NCBI GenBank assembly: GCA_019637685.1 | Contig: JAHBVF010000038.1 | Location: 1-64,000, forward strand | Direction of reading: 5' to 3' | Length of the DNA stretch: 64,000 bases | Origin: Caldilineaceae bacterium | GTDB lineage: Bacteria > Chloroflexota > Anaerolineae > Caldilineales > Caldilineaceae | In this document: positions 8,726-16,475 of the stretch, piece by piece | Layout of the letters: each line of letters opens with the position of its first letter | Numbering within the stretch: position 1 is the first letter of the stretch | Notes under the pieces: model-generated | Databases searched by the model: none | The model's input: only the letters and a program-made list of their open reading frames with translations | What the model was told of the DNA's origin: nothing | Translations under genes and position numbers: made by a program

Positions 8726-9619
8726 GTGACCCCTGCCCTGCCTGACTGGTACACCCATCCCCAGCGCCCGTCTGCCATCCAGCGCACGGGGCCTGATGGC
8801 CGCGCTTGGCGGGTGACTGTTATCGTCCCCACCCGCAACGAAGCGGTCAACCTGCGCCCGGTGTTGGAGGTGGCCGCGCCCTTTGCCGACGAGCTGCTGG
8901 TGGTGGACGGCCACAGCACAGACGACACCCGGCAGATCGCCGAGGAATTGGGCGCGACGGTTGTGCTGGACAACGCACAGGGCAAAGGCGATGCCATCCG
9001 GGTGGGGATCGAGCGGGCGACCGGCGATGTGCTGGTCTTTATCGACGCAGACGGCAGCCACGACCCGCGGGATATTCCCGCACTGGTCCAGCCGATCCTC
9101 GACGGCCACGCGGATCACGTCTCCGGCTCCCGGATGCTGGGGGGCAGCGACGAACTCCACGCCACAATTCAGCAGTTTGTGCGGCTCTTTGGCAGCCAGA
9201 TTATTACCCTCAGCGTCAATTACACACAGAACGTGCGCCTCACCGACTGTCAGAACGGCTTTCGGGCCATCCGCAAAGATGTGGCCCAGGCCCTGGAATT
9301 GCAGGAAAATATCACGACAATTGAGCAGGAGATGGTTATCAAAACCGTGCGCCTGGGCTACCGGCTGGGCGAGGTGGCAACCCACGAGTACGTGCGGGCC
9401 AACGGCGAATCCAACTTTCGGGTGCTGGATGTCTGGCCCCGCTATGTGCGTAGCTGGCTCTATTACCTGCTCTTTTGGAAGCCGAACCGCGCGCAGATAA
9501 GCGCTTCGACGCAAAGGCGCAAAGAGGCAAAGGCGCAAAGGAAAGAGAGTCTCCCGCAGAGGCGCGGCGACGCAGAGGGGAATGTGCTGCCGGTTTCTGC
9601 TCCCAAGCAAAACGGGTAG
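8726..9619 (+). CDS. Family 2 glycosyltransferase with repeat-derived tail
   Basis: Dolichol-phosphate-mannose-synthase-like GT2 enzyme that transfers a sugar from a nucleotide sugar, probably to a polyprenyl carrier. GT-A fold motifs are clear: VTVIVPTRNEAVNL, VVDGHSTDDT, the DXD motif in FIDADGSHDPRDI, and DCQNGFRAI. The start is GTG at 8726 with a weak CGAGG upstream. The last 45 or so residues (from about QISASTQRRKEAKAQ) are Arg/Lys/Gln-rich and encoded by repeat DNA, so the natural enzyme probably ended near FWKPNRAQ. It is followed after six bases by a large membrane protein, likely the next step of lipid-linked or surface glycan synthesis. Confidence 0.88.
   Translation: MTPALPDWYTHPQRPSAIQRTGPDGRAWRVTVIVPTRNEAVNLRPVLEVAAPFADELLVVDGHSTDDTRQIAEELGATVVLDNAQGKGDAIRVGIERATGDVLVFIDADGSHDPRDIPALVQPILDGHADHVSGSRMLGGSDELHATIQQFVRLFGSQIITLSVNYTQNVRLTDCQNGFRAIRKDVAQALELQENITTIEQEMVIKTVRLGYRLGEVATHEYVRANGESNFRVLDVWPRYVRSWLYYLLFWKPNRAQISASTQRRKEAKAQRKESLPQRRGDAEGNVLPVSAPKQNG
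9501..9580 (+). repeat. Low-complexity repeat read as the C-terminal tail of the GT2 enzyme
   Basis: Units of GCAAAGGCGCAAAG-type sequence followed by a CTCCCGCAGAGGCGCGG-type block. The second block resembles the start of the mobile element at 34461 (TCTCCCGCGGAGACGCGGAG). It stays open in the glycosyltransferase frame. Confidence 0.7.
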
Positions 9620-9625
9620 CCAGCG

Positions 9626-11986
9626 ATGGCGAATCGTCCCTTCCTGCGCAACACGCAGCACGTAGTACACAACGCCGCTATCAGCGTGCTCCTGACAGTC
9701 TTCATCCTTCTCGCCGGGACATTCAGTATCACCACCCCCGCCTTCGAGACACCCGACGAAATCTGGCACTTTGCCTTCATCCAGCATCTGGTGACAGCGC
9801 GCAGTCTGCCCGTCTCCGAACCCAACACACAGGCGATGTGGCGGCAGCAGGGCGTCCAGGCCCCCGGCTACTATCTGGCTGCCGCGCTTCTGACCGCGGG
9901 CATCGACCAGTCAGATTTTCCCGAAATCTACGCCCGGGCCAATCCCCACGCGGCCATCGGCCAACCCGGCGCGGCCATCAATCGCAACTATCTGATCCAC
10001 CACGTGGAGGAGAACTTCCCCTGGCACGGCTCGATTCTGGCCCTGCACATCGCCCGCTTCTTCTCCGTCTTCCTCGGCGCGGTGACGGTCTACACCGCCT
10101 ACCGCATCCTGCGCATCCTGCTGGGAGAAGGCAAAGCCCTGCTCGGCGCGGCCTTCATCGCCGCCATTCCCCAGTTTCTCTTCATCAGCGCCGCGGCCAG
10201 CAACGACAACGCGGTCAACGCCGGGGCCGGGCTGGTCATCTGGTGGCTGGTGGATACGACGAAAAGGCAAAAGGCAAAAATAGAAGGCAAAAGTGGTACG
10301 GCGTCAAGCCTGTTTGACAGAATCACCGCTCAATCACCCAATCACCCAGTCATCTTGTCACCCAGTCATTTTGTCATCTTAGGCCTCCTCCTCGGCCTTG
10401 CCCTTCTCGCCAAACTGAGCAGTCTCGCACTCGTCGGCCTATCCGGGCTGGTGATTCTGTGGCTGGCCTGGCGCGCTCGTTCCTGGCGGCTGGTGTGGAA
10501 CGCGGCCCTGTGGGCAGGACTGCCCAGCCTGCTCATCGCGGGCTGGTGGTATTGGCGCAACTGGCGGCTCTACGGCGATCCGCTGGCCTGGAACGTCTGG
10601 GAAGCGAATATCCTTCTACGGGTCATCCCCGCGGACTGGCGGGTGATCGTCGGGGAACTGGGCAGTCTGGAACGCTCCTTCTGGGGTCTCTTCGGCTGGC
10701 TCAACCTGCCCTATCCGGAATGGGTGTACGCTGGATTTCGGGGGGTGGAGATTCTGCTGGCGGCAGGTTTGCTGGTCTCCCTACTGCGTGCTGCGTACTC
10801 CGTACTCCGTCGTGCCAGCGCCAAACCCTTCGACAGGCTCAGGCCGACGCATTCGCAACTCGCAATTCGCAACTCGCAATTCGCCGTCATTCCTCTCGGC
10901 TGGCTGGCTCTCCTCCTCTTCTCCTGGCTCAATTTTATGCGAGTGGCCCCCGCCGCGCAGGGACGCTACTTCTTTCCCGCCGCGGCCGCGCTGGGACTGC
11001 TGTTCGTCTGGGGAACAAACGGCTATGGCAAACGCATCGGCCCGCGGCTGGGCTGGGGAATTGTGGGTGGACTTTTCATCCTTTCCGCGGCCACCCCCTT
11101 TTGGCTGATCGGTCCCGCCTACCGCGCCCCGCGGATGCCCCCGGCCCAGGCCAGCGAGACACTGGCCGTCTTCGGTGTGGACGCCGCGCAGATCGAACTG
11201 GTGGCCGCCTCTGCCACGCCAGAGAACCTGCGCCCCGGAGACACAGCCACAATCCGGCTGGCCTGGCTCTCCCGTGCCCCGGTGACAACCGACTATTCGA
11301 TCTTCCTCCATCTGGTGGACGGGGCCGGACTGACGATTGCCCAGTTGGACACAATCCCCGGCCGCGGTCTGCGCCCGACCAGTGGCTGGGACGTGGGCGG
11401 TGTGCTCTGGGAGGAATATGCGGTCTCGATTCCGGCCACGGCCTACACGCCCAATCGCGCCCATTGGGAAGTGGGCCTGTACGATCATCGGACAGAGCAG
11501 CGCCTGCCCCTTCTCCACCCGGCAGGGGAGAGCTATCGCTTTGGGAGCACAAGTCTGGAAGGCCCGACCGGCGTTCTTCCCAATCCGCTGGACGTGCGTT
11601 TTGCCGACAATATTTCCCTCGTTGGCTATGCTCTGGACCGCCGGGTTTTGCGCCCCGGCCAGGAGATGACTGCTACGCTCTACTGGCAGGCCAGGGGTCC
11701 GGTAGCCGAGGAATATACGATTTTTGCCCACATTCTGGACGACGATTTGCAGATGCACGGGGGCGTGGATGTGGGGCCAACACCGGCCACAACTGCCTGG
11801 CAGCCGGGCACGGCTGTGGAAAGCGTCCACACTTTTCGCCTCAGCCCGGATGCGCCGCCAGGACTCTACCGCTTTGAGATCGGCCTCTATACCCAGCCAG
11901 ATTTTCGTCGTCTGGGCCTGCTGGACACATCCGGGGCCGAGGGCGCGGATCGTTTCCTGCTTGGCCCACTGCGTGTCCAGCCCTGA
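9626..11986 (+). CDS. Large polytopic membrane protein, probable GT-C type glycosyltransferase
   Basis: A 786-residue protein. An N-terminal membrane anchor is followed by FETPDEIWHFAF, an acidic motif in the first external loop as seen in GT-C (PMT/DUF2142-like) transferases that use lipid-linked sugars. Eight or more hydrophobic segments follow to about residue 500. The C-terminal 280 residues are soluble and contain two similar beta-rich modules (IRLAWLSRAPVTTDYSIFLHLVDG and ATLYWQARGPVAEEYTIFAHILDD), likely outside the cell. Two cytoplasmic-type loops are made of repeat DNA (near residues 212-252 and 386-420). It directly follows the GT2 gene. Sugar and acceptor are unknown. Confidence 0.82.
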   Translation: MANRPFLRNTQHVVHNAAISVLLTVFILLAGTFSITTPAFETPDEIWHFAFIQHLVTARSLPVSEPNTQAMWRQQGVQAPGYYLAAALLTAGIDQSDFPEIYARANPHAAIGQPGAAINRNYLIHHVEENFPWHGSILALHIARFFSVFLGAVTVYTAYRILRILLGEGKALLGAAFIAAIPQFLFISAAASNDNAVNAGAGLVIWWLVDTTKRQKAKIEGKSGTASSLFDRITAQSPNHPVILSPSHFVILGLLLGLALLAKLSSLALVGLSGLVILWLAWRARSWRLVWNAALWAGLPSLLIAGWWYWRNWRLYGDPLAWNVWEANILLRVIPADWRVIVGELGSLERSFWGLFGWLNLPYPEWVYAGFRGVEILLAAGLLVSLLRAAYSVLRRASAKPFDRLRPTHSQLAIRNSQFAVIPLGWLALLLFSWLNFMRVAPAAQGRYFFPAAAALGLLFVWGTNGYGKRIGPRLGWGIVGGLFILSAATPFWLIGPAYRAPRMPPAQASETLAVFGVDAAQIELVAASATPENLRPGDTATIRLAWLSRAPVTTDYSIFLHLVDGAGLTIAQLDTIPGRGLRPTSGWDVGGVLWEEYAVSIPATAYTPNRAHWEVGLYDHRTEQRLPLLHPAGESYRFGSTSLEGPTGVLPNPLDVRFADNISLVGYALDRRVLRPGQEMTATLYWQARGPVAEEYTIFAHILDDDLQMHGGVDVGPTPATTAWQPGTAVESVHTFRLSPDAPPGLYRFEIGLYTQPDFRRLGLLDTSGAEGADRFLLGPLRVQP
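10261..10380 (+). repeat. Repeat tract inserted in frame in the membrane protein (first loop)
   Basis: AAAAGGCAAAAGG units followed by several imperfect copies of CAATCACCCAGTCATCTTGTC-like sequence. The tract remains open in the host reading frame and encodes a hydrophilic loop rich in Lys, then Ser/Pro/Asn, between two membrane segments. Confidence 0.7.
10782..10885 (+). repeat. Repeat tract inserted in frame in the membrane protein (second loop)
   Basis: CTGCGTGCTGCGTACTCCGTACTCCG-like units, then CCCTTCGACAGGCTCAGG, then four copies of a CGCAACTCGCAATT-like unit. The tract is read through without a stop and encodes a loop with the repeating pattern SQLAIRNSQFA. Confidence 0.72.
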
Positions 11987-11990
11987 TTTA

Positions 11991-12073
11991 AAAATAGCCA
12001 CTGATGAACACTGATAAACGCGGATAGAATCTGCGTAATCTGTGTCTTCTGCGTAAATCTGCGTTCCTATTTT
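11991..12073. repeat. 83-bp dispersed repeat, copy 1
   Basis: Bounded by AAAATAG at the left and CTATTTT at the right, an inverted repeat, with internal TGATAAACGCGGATAGAATC and TCTGCGTAA units. It begins four bases after the TGA stop of the membrane protein. The second copy is at 12236-12318; the sequence shared by the two continues for about 16 bp past the right end. A more distant relative lies between them (12117-12195). Confidence 0.8.
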
Positions 12074-12235
12074 CATTGCGGGTTGTGCCCGAAATGGGCA
12101 TGAACAGTGATGTGTAAATAGCCACTGATGGACGCGGATGGGACGGATGGAGACAGATTCAATCTGTGAAAATCTGCGTCATCTGTGGATGATTTACGCT
12201 GTTATCGGTGTCAGCCGGTCGTGTCGCCTAACCTG

Positions 12236-12318
12236 AAAATAGCCACGGATGAACGCGGATAAACGCGGATAGAATCTGTGTAATCTGTGTCTTCTGCGTA
12301 AATCTGCGTTCCTATTTT
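12236..12318. repeat. 83-bp dispersed repeat, copy 2
   Basis: Same length and ends as the copy at 11991 and nearly identical in sequence, in the same orientation, 245 bp downstream. The 515-bp gap 11987-12501 is filled mainly by these units; no gene is seen in it apart from the small downstream ORF. Confidence 0.8.
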
Positions 12319-12501
12319 CATTGCGGGTTGTGCCTAACTCAAAAAGCTGATCCGCTGGAGGGCGCATCCGTTTGTGTGGGTCTACTGCTGGGCTTGCGAA
12401 ACACCTCTGCGAGTTACGACTTCTTCTCACTTCTGCCTTTTTCTTCTCTATGCTATACTTTTATCATTCGCGTCTTTTCTTATATTCCTATGGAGTTTGG
12501 T

Positions 12502-12630
12502 ATGGCCCGCAACAATAACCGCCGCAAAAAATTTACACGCAATGAGAAGATTTTTTACTTTCTCAGTCTGCTGATCATTATCAGTATGGTGCTTGGCTCC
12601 GTGGCGGCGCTGCTAACAGCCGGTGCGTAA
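12502..12630 (+). CDS. Small single-pass membrane protein (42 residues)
   Basis: A short frame starting ATG with GGAG nine bases upstream. The product has a very basic, Asn/Arg/Lys-rich N-terminus (MARNNNRRKKFTRNEK), one hydrophobic segment (FLSLLIIISMVLGSVAALL) and a short tail. The positive-inside start and clean membrane segment argue for a real small membrane protein. An ATG at 12490 in the same frame would add four residues. Function unknown; it stands alone between repeats and the DMT transporter. Confidence 0.6.
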   Translation: MARNNNRRKKFTRNEKIFYFLSLLIIISMVLGSVAALLTAGA

Positions 12631-12710
12631 TTGCCCCCATTCCCCGCGGCCGCGCGCAGATAGGCGGCGGGGAATGGCACTGTCTTTTGGTTCCGCTACC
12701 CAAATAATGA

Positions 12711-13574
12711 GTGTGGCGTGTGAGCAGGGAAGAACGTCGTGGCATTGGATTTGTAGCACTGGCTGTTCTGCTCTTCAGCACAAGCCCGGTGTTGATCCGT
12801 TGGGCCGCCCACAGCCTGACTTCTTTTGAGATAGCCGCTGGACGATTGCTGGTGGCTGGTTTGCTGGTGGGGGGGCTGGCCCTGACCCGCCGGGAGCGTC
12901 TTCCCGCCCGCCCGGATTGGGGGCGCTTCGCCTTCTATGGGCTGGTGACTGCCCTCCACTTCGCCCTCTACATCGCTTCTCTGGAATATACGACAATTGC
13001 CCACGCATTGGCGCTGGTCTATACCGCGCCGATTTTTGTTGCCATTTTTTCGTGGCTGATCCTCAAAGAATCGCTCTCCCTGCGCAAGTGGCTGGGAATT
13101 GCCGTGGCTGTGGCAGGGGTGGCGGTGCTGGCCGGTTTTGAACCGACCCTAACCCCCCGAATGCTCATTGGCGATGGACTGGCCGTGGGCAGTGCGTTCT
13201 GTTTTGGCATCTACAGCGTGGCCGGGCGCAGCCAGCGGGAACGCTTTTCGCTGATCGCCTACGCGGGTACAGTCTATACCGCGGGCGCGCTCTGGCTGCT
13301 GCCTGTGGCCGCGGTCAACTTCTCCCCCGGCGGCTACTCCTGGCCCGCGATCCTTAGTGTAGTGGCCTTAGGCGCGCTGCCGTTGGGGCTGGGCCACACC
13401 CTCTACAACGCGGCCCTGCGCCGGGTCAGTGCGACGGTCGTCAATCTGGTCGCCACCCAGGAAGTGACCGGCGGGATTGTGCTGGGAATGCTGATGCTGA
13501 ACGAAATACCCACCGTCGCCAGTCTTATGGGTGCGCTGGTCACGCTGGCCGGGATTGTGCTGGTTGTGCTTTAA
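12711..13574 (+). CDS. DMT superfamily transporter (EamA family)
   Basis: Ten-helix drug/metabolite exporter. The 287-residue protein shows two EamA halves: the first begins GFVALAVLLFSTSPVLIRWA and includes LEYTTIAHALALVYTAPIFVA followed by LKESLSLRKWLGIAVAVAGV; the second includes GALPLGLGHTLYNAALRRVS and ATVVNLVATQEVTGGIVLG. The start is GTG at 12711 or GTG at 12720; neither has a strong ribosome site. Members export amino acids or metabolites; nothing here fixes the substrate. It precedes the lysA-like gene by about 100 bp. Confidence 0.88.
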   Translation: MWRVSREERRGIGFVALAVLLFSTSPVLIRWAAHSLTSFEIAAGRLLVAGLLVGGLALTRRERLPARPDWGRFAFYGLVTALHFALYIASLEYTTIAHALALVYTAPIFVAIFSWLILKESLSLRKWLGIAVAVAGVAVLAGFEPTLTPRMLIGDGLAVGSAFCFGIYSVAGRSQRERFSLIAYAGTVYTAGALWLLPVAAVNFSPGGYSWPAILSVVALGALPLGLGHTLYNAALRRVSATVVNLVATQEVTGGIVLGMLMLNEIPTVASLMGALVTLAGIVLVVL

Positions 13575-13677
13575 GCAGGGACGCAGATGCACGCAGAAAC
13601 TACAGATTAGGCCAAGTACATCCGTATTTGTCAAGGTTCATCGGTGGCTGTTTGCATCCCAAGAGCGCGGAGGATTA

Positions 13678-14988
13678 GTGGAGAAGCGATTACGACTCTT
13701 CCCAAAATCGACGGAAATTCACAGGGTTGACAATGTGGGGCGGCTTGCCATCGGCGGCTGCGATTTGACCGAACTGGCCGCGGAGTACGGCACGCCGCTC
13801 TACCTCTACGACCAGTCCGCGCTTGACGCAGCGGTGGACGAATACCGTTCGTCGCTGGCGGCCCACTATCCGGGCGCGGCGGGGATAACCTATGCGGGCA
13901 AGGCGCTGATGAATTTGGCCGCGGCCCGCTGGGCTGTCGGCCGCGGGCTGTGGGTGGACTGCACAGGCGCGGGGGAACTGTATATTGCGGATCGAGCCGA
14001 TGTGCCCCGCGCACAGATTCTCGTCCACGGCGTCAACAAATCTGCCGCGGATTTGCAGGCAGCAGTGGCAATCGCCGGCACAATTGTGGTGGACAACCTC
14101 TGGGAACTGGAGCGTCTGGCTGCTTTGGCCGGCGAAGTAGCCAACTTTCCGGACCTTTGGCTGCGGGTGCGGCCCGGCCTGGCCGTGGACACCCACGCCT
14201 TTCGCCAGACCGGGCAGGATGACAGCAAATTTGGAATGGGTTTTGCCGAAATGGTGGAAGCGGTGGCACTCTGCCGGGCAAATGGACTGCCTCTGACGGG
14301 TGTCCATTTCCACCAGGGATCGCACTTCCACGACCCCCAGCCCATTGGCCCCGCGCTGGAACGGGTGTTGGAGCTTCTGTCCGAACTGCGGGACGCCAGC
14401 GGCTGGACACCGGCCTATCTCTCCCCCGGCGGCGGCTGGGGCGTGCCCTATCACGAGGACGATCTGCCCCACCCGTCCATCGACGATTATGTGGCTTTTC
14501 TGTCGGCAAAGCTGGCCGAAGGCTGCGCGGCCAACGACCTGCCCTTGCCCGTTCTGCACGTGGAGCCGGGGCGCAGTATTGTGGCCGTGGCAGGGGTGGC
14601 GATCTACCGGGTCGGTGCGATCAAACGCACTGTCAACCGGCGCTGGCTGCTGCTGGACGGGGGAATGGCCGACAATATCCGGCCCAGCCTCTACGGCGCG
14701 CGCTATTCCGCGCTGCCGGTGGCGAATCCTCTGCGACCTGCTCTCGGCCCGGCCTGGCTGGGCGGCCCCTATTGTGAGAGCGGCGACGTGCTGATCGAGA
14801 ATCTGCCCATGGCCGACGTGCAACCGGGGGAGCTGATCGCCATACCCGTCAGCGGGGCCTATCACCTGATGATGTCCAGCAACTATAACGGCGCGCTGCG
14901 TCCCGCGGTGCTCTGGCTGCGGGATGGCCAGGCTCGGCTGATTCAGCGGCGGGAAACGCTGGCGGATTTGATCGATAGGGATTTATGA
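13678..14988 (+). CDS. lysA: PLP-dependent decarboxylase, probable diaminopimelate decarboxylase
   Basis: Alanine-racemase-fold group IV decarboxylase; in the lysine pathway it converts meso-diaminopimelate to lysine. GTG at 13678 is preceded by GGAGG five bases upstream, giving 436 residues. Seen are the PLP lysine in ITYAGKALMN (Lys 75), a HFHQGSH loop in place of the usual HIGSQ, the glycine loop SPGGGWGVPY, EPGRSIVAVAG, the DGGMADNIRPSLYGAR segment and the active-site cysteine motif YCESGD. The CESGD and DGGMxDxxRP motifs favour diaminopimelate over ornithine/arginine. Alternatives are carboxynorspermidine or related decarboxylases. Confidence 0.87.
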   Translation: MEKRLRLFPKSTEIHRVDNVGRLAIGGCDLTELAAEYGTPLYLYDQSALDAAVDEYRSSLAAHYPGAAGITYAGKALMNLAAARWAVGRGLWVDCTGAGELYIADRADVPRAQILVHGVNKSAADLQAAVAIAGTIVVDNLWELERLAALAGEVANFPDLWLRVRPGLAVDTHAFRQTGQDDSKFGMGFAEMVEAVALCRANGLPLTGVHFHQGSHFHDPQPIGPALERVLELLSELRDASGWTPAYLSPGGGWGVPYHEDDLPHPSIDDYVAFLSAKLAEGCAANDLPLPVLHVEPGRSIVAVAGVAIYRVGAIKRTVNRRWLLLDGGMADNIRPSLYGARYSALPVANPLRPALGPAWLGGPYCESGDVLIENLPMADVQPGELIAIPVSGAYHLMMSSNYNGALRPAVLWLRDGQARLIQRRETLADLIDRDL

Positions 14989-15073
14989 AGGCCCAGGGGC
15001 AAGGCGCACATAGCGGTGATATCCCCGCGTCTTTCCCAGCGCCTTTTGCCTTTTCCACCTGAAGGAGTGACCG

Positions 15074-15682
15074 ATGGACTATATCCCTACAATTTCCCGC
15101 TGTTTCTGGGCCGGGGACGACGAACTGATGCAGGCGTATCACGACACCGAATGGGGCGTTCCCGTTTACGATGACCGGGAGCTATTTGAGCGGTTGCTGC
15201 TGGAGTGTTTTCAGGCGGGGCTGTCCTGGCGTACGATTCTGCACAAGCGGGAGAACTTCCGACGGGCCTTCGATAATTTCGATGCGGTGGCGATTGCGGC
15301 CTATGACGAGGCAAAGATCGCCCGTCTGTTAACAGATGCCGGGATTGTGCGCAACCGGCTGAAGGTGCGGGGGGCTGTGCGCAATGCCCAAGCGTTTTTG
15401 CGCCTGGTGGAGGAGAACGGCACATTCGCGGCCTGGCTCTGGCGTTTTGTGGATGGCGAGCCATTGCTGCCTGGCGCACCCTTGACAGCAGATAGCGTCC
15501 CCGCGGAGACAGCCATCGCCCGCGAACTCTCCAAAGCACTGCGCAAAGCCGACTTTACGTTCGTTGGCCCGACCATCTGCTATGCGTTTATGCAGAGCGT
15601 GGGAATGGTGGACGATCACGTGGTGGGGTGTTTCAAGTATCAGGGACCGCCAGCGGATAAGGCTATGGATAGCCAACAGTAG
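15074..15682 (+). CDS. tag: DNA-3-methyladenine glycosylase I
   Basis: Base-excision repair enzyme that removes 3-methyladenine from alkylated DNA. The 202-residue protein has the Tag zinc ligands Cys10, His23, His182 and Cys186, the second pair spaced as in E. coli Tag, and conserved segments YHDTEWGVPVYDDRELFE, LSWRTILHKRENFRRAF and FVGPTICYAFMQSVGMVDDH. The ATG has GAAGGAG upstream. It follows lysA after 85 bp that include a GGCAAGGCGC/GCGCCTTTTGCC repeat and may share its transcript. Confidence 0.95.
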   Translation: MDYIPTISRCFWAGDDELMQAYHDTEWGVPVYDDRELFERLLLECFQAGLSWRTILHKRENFRRAFDNFDAVAIAAYDEAKIARLLTDAGIVRNRLKVRGAVRNAQAFLRLVEENGTFAAWLWRFVDGEPLLPGAPLTADSVPAETAIARELSKALRKADFTFVGPTICYAFMQSVGMVDDHVVGCFKYQGPPADKAMDSQQ

Positions 15683-15732
15683 GCGGGCCGTGTCACTGAT
15701 AGCGCCTGCTACTCTCTACTTTCTGTCCTGTT

Positions 15733-16056
15733 TTACCGTCCTGTGGCCCGCATCAATTCCCGCACCACATCGTCGATGCGCCGTTTGTAGCGCAACAACT
15801 CCCGACGACACTCGACTTCCATCGCGTTTTCCGGTTTGAAGGCACGCAACGTATCTTCCAGTTCACTATCGACCTGCACCCTGGCCGGATCGACAGTGCG
15901 GCCGCGCACATACTCGCGCATTTCCTCAGCAATTGTCGTGTCGTAGTGGGCCAGGTCATCGTGGAGGTCTACAAGCCGGTCGGTTGCGATGGCGGGAACG
16001 GGTAGGGCGCGCAGGGTTTCCCAGGCTCGGTTAAGTTTTCTTCGATTAACACTCAT
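15733..16056 (-). CDS. Hypothetical protein, helical and charged
   Basis: About 107 residues from the ATG at 16056; a TTG start at 16104 would add 16. The product begins MSVNRRKLNRAWETLRALP and ends with a long charged helix (ECRRELLRYKRRIDDVVREL). The middle holds LVDLHDDLAHYDTTIAEEMREYV, so it may be an all-helical bundle. It is convergent with tag and divergent from recA. I recognise no family. Confidence 0.6.
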   Translation of the reverse strand: MSVNRRKLNRAWETLRALPVPAIATDRLVDLHDDLAHYDTTIAEEMREYVRGRTVDPARVQVDSELEDTLRAFKPENAMEVECRRELLRYKRRIDDVVRELMRATGR

Positions 16057-16315
16057 TGGCAAGAAAGACCGTGTGTAGAGATGCTTCGGGTTGAACTGCC
16101 TCAATTTGTTCTTCTTATGCTGTGATCCGTATGCGGGCCATCGGCGCTTTTGGTGAACTGTTGCAACGATGGCTATGGCTATTCAGGAAGTAATCGTTTG
16201 ATACCGGGCTGGCAATGGGCCGACTGTGGAGGGGAAACTGCTTCTGACGGGATTATAGCAGCATAGATTTATGAGAACAAAAATGACAGGTGTTGGTTTT
16301 CGGCTTAATTTGTGG

Positions 16316-16344
16316 TTGACATCCGGGAACAAATGTTCTATAAT
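16316..16344 (+). promoter_or_regulatory. recA promoter with LexA (SOS) box in the spacer
   Basis: TTGACA (16316-16321) and TATAAT (16339-16344) are separated by exactly 17 bp, a perfect sigma-70 promoter. The spacer ends in GAACAAATGTTC (16327-16338), a perfect match to the Gram-positive type LexA/DinR core GAAC-N4-GTTC that abuts the -10 box. LexA binding here would block RNA polymerase directly. The transcript would start near 16350, giving a leader of about 125 nt before recA. The rest of the 419-bp gap 16057-16475 shows no gene. Confidence 0.9.
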
Positions 16345-16475
16345 TTGTCTATTCCACAGACCCAACGCTACTGGTGCTTCTCTTCAGCGTTCAGATGGTT
16401 GGGATGTTTTGTTCAATCCGGCACACAGTATGACATTGACATCTGTGACATTTATCTACAGAGGAGAATCGCCCC

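Noticed and set aside
11991..12318. Repeat units that might be a CRISPR array
   Set aside because: Only two or three units, 83 bp long, irregular spacing, no cas genes.
16436..16441. Second TTGACA before recA
   Set aside because: The only -10-like sequence (TATCTA at 16453) is 11 bp away, too close; the perfect promoter at 16316 explains expression.
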